Source: Mycobacterium sp. GA-1841 (GTDB taxonomy: Bacteria; Actinomycetota; Actinomycetes; Mycobacteriales; Mycobacteriaceae). From it: DNA of 54,504 nucleotides. Where the stretch lies: positions 1 to 54,504 of the forward strand of contig NZ_MBEQ01000089.1 of NCBI RefSeq assembly GCF_001954135.1, in the 5' to 3' direction. A program made the position numbers and the translations under genes. Of this stretch, positions 49,589 through 54,504 are shown piece by piece (position 1 is the stretch's first letter; each line of letters opens with the position of its first letter). The notes below the pieces were generated by a model. It did not search any database. It was not told where the DNA came from and saw only the letters and a list, made by a program, of their open reading frames with translations.

Positions 49589-50797
49589 GTGTTTGCCGAT
49601 CACCGCCATCCGCCGTATCGCACGGCCGGTGCGGTGCTTCTTGCGGTCCTCGCACTGGCACTGGGATTGATCGCCGCGCAGTTCCGGGGTGCGTTCGAGG
49701 CCAAGGCACCGCTGACCCTGCTGGCCGCGCGGGCCGGTCTGGTGCTCGACCCGGGTTCGAAGGTGACCTACAACGGGGTGCCGATCGGCCGGGTGGCCTC
49801 GGTCGACACGGACGGCGGAGATCCGGTCCGGGCCCTGGTACGCCTGGACATCACACCGAAATACCTTGCTCTGCTGCCGGCCAACGTGCAGGTCTCGATC
49901 GCGGCCACCACAGTGTTCGGCAACAAGTACGTGGCCTTCACCTCGCCGAAAAACCCGAGCCCGCAACGGGTTTCAACTACCACCCCGATCGACGTCACCG
50001 CGGTCACCACCGAGTTCAACAGCCTGTTCGAGACGATCACGGCGATCACCGAACGTATCGACCCGATCAAGCTGAACCAGACCCTGTCGGCCACCGCGCA
50101 GGCGTTGTCCGGCCTGGGCAGCGAGTTCGGCCAGTCGTTGTCCGACGGCAACGCCATCCTTGACCAGGTGAACCCGCGGCTGCCTGCGCTGCGCCACGAC
50201 ATCGCCGCACTGGCCGAACTCGGCGCACGCTATGCGGCGGCCGGGCCCGACCTGTTCGACGGACTGGCCGACGCGGCGCGCAGCGCGGCCACGGTCAATT
50301 CCCAGCGCGGGCGCCTCGACGCGGCGCTGATCGCAGCGATCGGGTTCGCCGACACCGGTTCCGACATTCTCGAACGGGGCGGTCCGTATCTGCAGCGCGG
50401 GGCCCAGGATCTGATCCCGACGTCGCAACTGTTCGACAAGTATCAGGGGCAGTTGTTCTGCACGATCCGCAACTATCACGATGTGGCACCGGCGTTCTGG
50501 GAGACCTTCGGCGGCGACAACGGATACTCGCTGGATGTCACCGGGACCCTGTCGAGCATCGGGGTGGGCAACGCCTATGTGTATCCGGACAATCTGCCGC
50601 GGGTCAACGCCAGCGGTGGGCCCGAGGGCCGACCGGGCTGTTGGCAGAAGATCACGCGCGACCTGTGGCCGGCGCCGTATCTGGTGATGGACACCGGCCT
50701 GTCGATCGCCCCGTACAACCACGTCGAGCTCGGCTCGCCGATTTTCATCGACTACGTCTGGGGTCGTCAAGTCGGCGAACCCACGATCAATCCGTGA
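49589..50797 (+). CDS. MCE family protein, stand-alone
   Basis: 402 residues from GTG 49589. A signal-anchor helix (TAGAVLLAVLALALGLIAAQF) and the MlaD/MCE domain (LTLLAARAGLVLDPGSKVTY, NGVPIGRVASVD, RALVRLDITPKY, VSIAATTVFGNKYVAF) followed by a long helical domain typical of mycobacterial Mce proteins, and a C-terminal region with CTIRNYHDV. Mce proteins carry lipids and sterols across the periplasm, normally in six-gene operons with YrbE; here it stands alone. A TAGAGT lies 8 bases ahead of the GTG. Confidence 0.9.
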   Translation: MFADHRHPPYRTAGAVLLAVLALALGLIAAQFRGAFEAKAPLTLLAARAGLVLDPGSKVTYNGVPIGRVASVDTDGGDPVRALVRLDITPKYLALLPANVQVSIAATTVFGNKYVAFTSPKNPSPQRVSTTTPIDVTAVTTEFNSLFETITAITERIDPIKLNQTLSATAQALSGLGSEFGQSLSDGNAILDQVNPRLPALRHDIAALAELGARYAAAGPDLFDGLADAARSAATVNSQRGRLDAALIAAIGFADTGSDILERGGPYLQRGAQDLIPTSQLFDKYQGQLFCTIRNYHDVAPAFWETFGGDNGYSLDVTGTLSSIGVGNAYVYPDNLPRVNASGGPEGRPGCWQKITRDLWPAPYLVMDTGLSIAPYNHVELGSPIFIDYVWGRQVGEPTINP

Positions 50798-50854
50798 CGA
50801 CTCTACGATCTTGAGCCAGGGGTTCTTTCCCGCGGAGGGGGACGTTGATGAGCG

Positions 50855-52129
50855 GTGACGCCGATGCCTAAACGCGCAGTGCCGGTGAGCGTGGAGCAGC
50901 CCGCCACCTGGCCTCCTGCACTGCCGGCATGGCGCGCGGTCGGGTTGTCCCTCGCACCGATCTGCGCGTCGGCGTTCCACGGCGTGGCCGCCTTGTGCGC
51001 GGCATCCGTTGCGGCCGTTCTGATCTTCGCGTTCGCCCGGCTGCGCCGGAATGCGCCGGACGCGGTATCGACCGGTGACCTCGTGGCTTCCACGGTCGGT
51101 CCGGCCGCGGGTCGGTTCACCAGCCTGGTCCAACTGGCGGCCTATGTGTTGCTGGGGGTGGGCGCGGCACTCAGTCTGGCGTTGCAGCCGTTGACCGGGG
51201 CGCCGGATCTGGAGACCGCGCTGGCCGGTTGGTGGTGGCCGGGATGGGCGGTGGCGGTGGTGGTGATCGCCGGTGCCGTGGTGGCATACCTGCCCACTCG
51301 CGCGGTGGGTGCGACGGCTGCGGCCCTGGCCGGCGCGGGCCTGCTGGTGTTTCTGTACCTGGCGCTGGCGGTCGCGGCTCGGGTGGTGGCGGGAACGCCG
51401 CCGGTGCAGGTCTCCTCGACACAGTTCGGATCAGTGCTGTTGGCCACGGCGGCCGTCATCCCGCTCGGCCTCGGTTTGGTGGGTTTCGAAGCGGCAACCG
51501 TGGTCAGCGGTCGGCTGCAGTCGGTGGCTCGTCCGGTGGGTGCGGCAGTGGGCGTCGCAGCGCTGAGTGCGCTGGCGCTGTTGGTCGCCGTCAACGTCGG
51601 TACCACCGGTGGCTTCCAGATCACTGCCGTGAATCTGTCGTTGGTGATCTCGGAGTTCTACTCCGACGCCGGCATCTACTGGTTCGCCGCCGGGGCGTTG
51701 TGTCTGGCCTCGGCGGCGTTGCTGGTTCTGATGTGGGCAGCCACTCGTGTCGCAGCCCGACTGTTCGGGCCGGGACCGGAGGTGGCGACGCTGGTTCCGG
51801 CGGCGATGTGTGTGCTGGCCGTCGGCTTCTGCCGGTTCCAGGAACACATCGGCAAGTTGCAGACGACGGTTCCGGCTCTGCTGCTTCTGGTGGTGTATGT
51901 ACTTGTCACCGAGGCCAATTCACGCGTGGCCGGGTCGACGGCAGCGCAGCAGGCGCCGCGCCTGATCCTGACTCTGGTCATCGTCTGTGTGGTGCTGATC
52001 CCGCTGCGGGTCAGCGGCTACGCCTGGCCCACCTGGTGGCCGCTGCTCGTCACCGTCGTGATTCTCGGGTTGGCCGCACTGCTGGCGCGGATCGGTAGGC
52101 CAGCACCGCCAGGGCCCCCGCCTCATTGA
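50855..52129 (+). CDS. APC-type amino acid permease-like transporter
   Basis: 424 residues, about 11-12 transmembrane helices (for example FTSLVQLAAYVLLGVGAALS, WAVAVVVIAGAVVAYLP, LLATAAVIPLGLGLVGFEAA) and the FGxE-like GLVGFEAATVVSGRLQS loop after helix 6. Remote to the APC superfamily; the substrate is unknown. Start uncertain: GTG 50855 or ATG 50864. The best ribosome site (GGAGGGG) instead serves a 7-codon ORF at 50848. The 3' end overlaps the CPBP gene by 80 bases, tail to tail. Confidence 0.75.
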   Translation: MTPMPKRAVPVSVEQPATWPPALPAWRAVGLSLAPICASAFHGVAALCAASVAAVLIFAFARLRRNAPDAVSTGDLVASTVGPAAGRFTSLVQLAAYVLLGVGAALSLALQPLTGAPDLETALAGWWWPGWAVAVVVIAGAVVAYLPTRAVGATAAALAGAGLLVFLYLALAVAARVVAGTPPVQVSSTQFGSVLLATAAVIPLGLGLVGFEAATVVSGRLQSVARPVGAAVGVAALSALALLVAVNVGTTGGFQITAVNLSLVISEFYSDAGIYWFAAGALCLASAALLVLMWAATRVAARLFGPGPEVATLVPAAMCVLAVGFCRFQEHIGKLQTTVPALLLLVVYVLVTEANSRVAGSTAAQQAPRLILTLVIVCVVLIPLRVSGYAWPTWWPLLVTVVILGLAALLARIGRPAPPGPPPH

Positions 52130-52706
52130 TCGCCAGATGCGCCAGGATCGGCGCGGCCAGGCTGGCCGAGCGTTGCGCGAGCCGGCCGAACACCCACCCG
52201 GCCACGCCGGTGGCGAGCACGGTGGGGATCACCGGCTCTCCCGCGGCCCGCGCGTCGGCGATGTGAGACAGCCCGAACGCACTGGCCTGTAGTAGTTGAC
52301 CGCCCGACGGGCCGAAGGCCTCGGTGCCGACCGTGGCGAGCGCGCCCCGGAACGTGGCTTCTTCCGGCCAGATCGTTCCCAGCGGGATGCGCAGCGTCAA
52401 CCACCGGCCCGGCGCTTCGGGAAGGGGCTTGCGGCGCATCTCGGCGCGGACGACGGGCACCGCGGAGCTTGCCGCCACCCCGGCTGTCACCGCCGCGGCG
52501 CTTGCCAGGCCCAGCCGCAGGCCGGACCACAGAGCCGGGGGTCGGAGGCCGGGGCGGGCCCCGGTTCGGAGCATCAGCGCACTGCCGAGCGCGGCCCGCA
52601 CCAGCGGCTGCCAGCGGGCCGGTAATCGCGGATCGACCATGCCGTTCCAGACCACCAGTCCGGTGGTCAGCCCCACGGCGCGAAGCTGCGCACGGGTTCG
52701 GCTCAT
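52050..52706 (-). CDS. CPBP family intramembrane metalloprotease (Abi-like), Rv0804 type
   Basis: 218 residues. Motif 1 IWPEEATFRGAL (E-E-x-x-x-R), motif 2 QASAFGLSHIAD (F-x-x-x-H) and motif 3 ILAHLAINE (H-x-x-x-N/B) give the full catalytic set of CPBP glutamic/metallo-proteases in the membrane. Role unknown; relatives process prenyl proteins or give bacteriocin immunity. Its ATG overlaps the dihydroxyacetone kinase stop (ATGA). Confidence 0.88.
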   Translation of the reverse strand: MSRTRAQLRAVGLTTGLVVWNGMVDPRLPARWQPLVRAALGSALMLRTGARPGLRPPALWSGLRLGLASAAAVTAGVAASSAVPVVRAEMRRKPLPEAPGRWLTLRIPLGTIWPEEATFRGALATVGTEAFGPSGGQLLQASAFGLSHIADARAAGEPVIPTVLATGVAGWVFGRLAQRSASLAAPILAHLAINEAGALAVLAYRSAPAVRPTRESRR

Positions 52707-54318
52707 GCGCCCGCTGCCGGCCCGATCTGCTCGGTGGTGATCCGGCCGCAGTCCGCGGCGACCCCAGGGTCCAGATCGGAGGCGATGAGCGCGATCAACA
52801 GCGCGATACCCACTGCCCCGGCGTCGGGGCTGCCGACGGCTCGCTCGCCGACGTAGCTGGCCCGGCCGAAACGGGGACGCATCCGCGCCGTGCCCGCCGC
52901 GCCGTCGGCCACCCCGCGGACGACGTCGACGAGGCTTTCAGTGCCGGCCCGGCCGGCGCCGTCCAGCGCGTCGAGCATCGTCCGGTCGCCGGGCTGCGCC
53001 CCGCCGGCGCGTTGCACCGACTGCATCCCGCGGGCCACACCGCGTTGGAGCGCGGCCGCGTAGTGCGAGGGGTCGGCCGCCGCCGTCTCCGCGGCGATGG
53101 CGTCGAGCACCAGACCGATCAGGGGCCCGCTCGATCCACCGACGGTGTCGAGGAAGCTGCGGGCCAGGCGGTTCAGTCCCGGCTGCGACGACGAAAGGCG
53201 GTGTGCGTTGCGCACTCCGGCCACCAGGTTGTCGCCGAAATCGCCGTCGCCGGCGCGCTGGTCCAAATCGGTGAGCGTGCCATGTGCGCGCTCGACGACC
53301 TCAGTCACCGAGCGCAGGAAGGGGTCGTCATCGTCGGTGGCAGGCGGGACGGTCGGGGCCGGCGTCTGGGGTTCGGCAGATCCGAACGACGACATCGGCG
53401 GCCATCCCGGTACCGCGGTCTCGTGTCGCCACAGCGCCTCCCGTTGATCGTCCGAGCGGGTCAACGTCAGCGAGAATCCCCGCATGTCCAGGGCGGAGAT
53501 GTAGGTGCCCACCAGGGCCCCGTCGATGACAATGCCACGCGCACCGAGCAATTGGTCGACGATCCGGGTGATCGCCCCGAGTTCCAGCGCGGTCGTCGAG
53601 CCGAGCCCGTTGACCAGCACGAGCACCCGGTCGGTGCCGGCCGGCAAGGCGTCGAGCAACGCGGTCACCATCTGCTCCACGAGTGCCTCGAGACCTGCCG
53701 ACCGCGTCGACTCCTGTGCGGGTTCGCCATGGATGCCGATGCCGTATTCGAGGGTGCCCTCGGCGATGTCGAACGCCGCCCGGCGCGTCGCGAACGACGT
53801 GTGGGATCCCGACGCGACGGCCAGGCTGCGGCTGTCGCCGACCACACGGTCACCGAATTCCTTGAGCTGCACCAGATCGACGCCGGTATCGGCCAGCGCG
53901 CCCAGCAGTTTCTCCACGATGACGGTCGCGCCGGTGCCCCGCCGGCCGGTACCGGTCTCGTCGTTCTCGGTGGCCAGATCGTCGTCGACGAGGACGCGGT
54001 CCACCGGAATGCCTTCGGCGGCCAGCCGCTCGGCGGCGATGCCGAAGTGGATCCGGTCGCCGGTGTAGTTCTTCACCACGTGTAATACCCCGCCGTCACC
54101 GGCAACCCGGCGCGAGGCGTCATAGATCTGCCGGTTGTGCGGGCTGGCGAACACCCGGCCCGGTACGGCGGCGTCGAGACCGCCACGACCGACGAAGCCG
54201 GCATGCATGGGCTCATGGCCGCTGCCGCCGCCGGACATCAGCCCGACCCGGCGGCGTGGATCGCTGCGGCGGGCATACACATACAACGGGTCGGCGTTGA
54301 GCGCGAGAATGTCGGCAT
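52703..54318 (-). CDS. Fused dihydroxyacetone kinase DhaK-DhaL, 5' end broken at an inverted repeat
   Basis: At least 527 residues. The DhaK part (1-~325) has GLMSGGGSGHEPMHAGFVG, VKNYTGDRIHFGIAAE, and GIGIHGEP with the His that binds dihydroxyacetone covalently. The DhaL part (about 330-525) has TDLDQRAGDGDFGDNLVAG with the three Asp that hold Mg-ATP and GGSSGPLIG. ATP-type single-chain kinase, as in Citrobacter. The reading frame upstream of Ala-Asp-Ile-Leu-Ala-Leu-Asn has no start; the real N-terminus lies on the other strand at 54331-54504. Annotated up to the repeat boundary. Confidence 0.88.
54242..54318 (-). repeat. 77-base inverted repeat, inner arm
   Basis: Exact reverse complement of 54428-54504. 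It codes for the DhaK segment ADILALNADPLYVYARRSDP and a few residues further on the minus strand. The intervening 109 bases (54319-54427) differ. The outer arm ends with the last base of the window. Confidence 0.95.
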
Positions 54319-54330
54319 GAAAGGGAAGCG

Positions 54331-54504
54331 ATGAACGCGAGCCCCAACGGGGCGGCCGGTCCGACGCGGCTGTTCCTGCCCGACGAGGACGTCGAACTGA
54401 CTGCGCTGCAGGGCTATTGCAGCGCCAATGCCGACATTCTCGCGCTCAACGCCGACCCGTTGTATGTGTATGCCCGCCGCAGCGATCCACGCCGCCGGGT
54501 CGGG
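54331..54504 (+). CDS. True N-terminus of DhaK on the opposite strand, 3' cut by the contig end
   Basis: 58 codons from ATG 54331 with AAGGGAAG 2-9 bases upstream. It reads MNASPNGAAGPTRLFLPDED, then VELTALQGYCSANADILALN and the same residues as the minus-strand gene up to RRRVG, where the window ends. The first part (TRLFLPDEDVELTALQGYC) is the normal DhaK start, so this piece and 52703-54318 are one gene folded back on itself. Confidence 0.8.
   Translation, partial: MNASPNGAAGPTRLFLPDEDVELTALQGYCSANADILALNADPLYVYARRSDPRRRVG
54428..54504 (+). repeat. 77-base inverted repeat, outer arm
   Basis: Exact reverse complement of 54242-54318; its last base is the last base of the window. 77 is a common final k-mer length in short-read assembly, which suggests a graph hairpin. 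Confidence 0.95.

Noticed and set aside
1..54504. CRISPR arrays, insertion sequences, prophage, rRNA
   Set aside because: No regularly spaced repeats, transposase or integrase motifs, phage structural genes or rRNA segments were found on either strand.

Overview
The window is a high-GC actinobacterial chromosome segment. Gene content and order point to a fast-growing Mycobacterium (Mycolicibacterium type). Many genes match M. tuberculosis Rv0807-Rv0824c and Rv0854-Rv0860 in identity and local order: purF, purM, DUF3073, ygfZ, pabC-like, nitrobindin, sseC, cysA2, thiX, lmeA, glnR, mshD, pst/phoU, LCP protein, dus, desA1, and on the left far, SRPBCC proteins, dapC-type aminotransferase, fadA and fadB. 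It looks like one whole assembly contig. The first ~110 bases are C/G-only low-complexity sequence, and the last 77 bases are an exact inverted copy of bases 54242-54318.

Left part (about 0.1-13.8 kb): metabolism and stress. There is a partial PPOX-family gene, the fadA-fadB trifunctional beta-oxidation pair, an old yellow enzyme, a DapC-type aminotransferase, a WhiB regulator, an F420-type luciferase-like oxidoreductase, two SRPBCC proteins, a coupled pair of universal stress proteins, a CoA-transferase/racemase (far), a decayed C-terminal remnant of an FAD oxidoreductase, a TetR regulator and two exported proteins.

Middle left (13.8-24.7 kb) is the accessory part. Its most interesting unit is a three-gene overlapping operon: a TIGR04222-like membrane protein ending in a Gly/Cys tail, a DUF692 (MNIO) iron enzyme and a 61-residue partner. 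This has the layout of a peptide- or protein-modification locus. It is followed by an L,D-transpeptidase, a DUF4132 protein, a fusion of an ADP-ribosyltransferase-like domain with an SseB-like domain, a YcxB-like protein, a DUF2200 protein, an orphan CdiI-like immunity protein, a tRNA cluster (Phe, Asp, Glu, Lys), a group I truncated hemoglobin, a DUF732 protein, a TetR regulator and three tandem paralogous exported proteins with the same C-terminal tail.

Middle right (24.7-36 kb): lipid and phosphate functions. DesA1, tRNA-dihydrouridine synthase, an LCP cell-wall ligase, PhoU, a divergent MarR/reductase pair around a perfect operator palindrome, and the pstSCAB phosphate transporter with GTTCAC-type boxes upstream.

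Right part (36-54.5 kb): mshD, glnR, lmeA, thiX, then a sulfur operon (DUF4395, cysA2, sseC) preceded by a leaderless ORF ending in seven Cys codons, which is a cysteine attenuator. Next come nitrobindin with a coupled 32-residue membrane protein, a small lipoprotein, a strong candidate structured ncRNA with its own promoter, pabC-like, ygfZ, DUF3073, purM, purF, a DoxX-like protein, a sterol-carrier protein divergent from an orphan MCE protein, a permease, a CPBP protease, and a fused dihydroxyacetone kinase cut at the contig end. No transposase, phage gene, rRNA or CRISPR array was seen.
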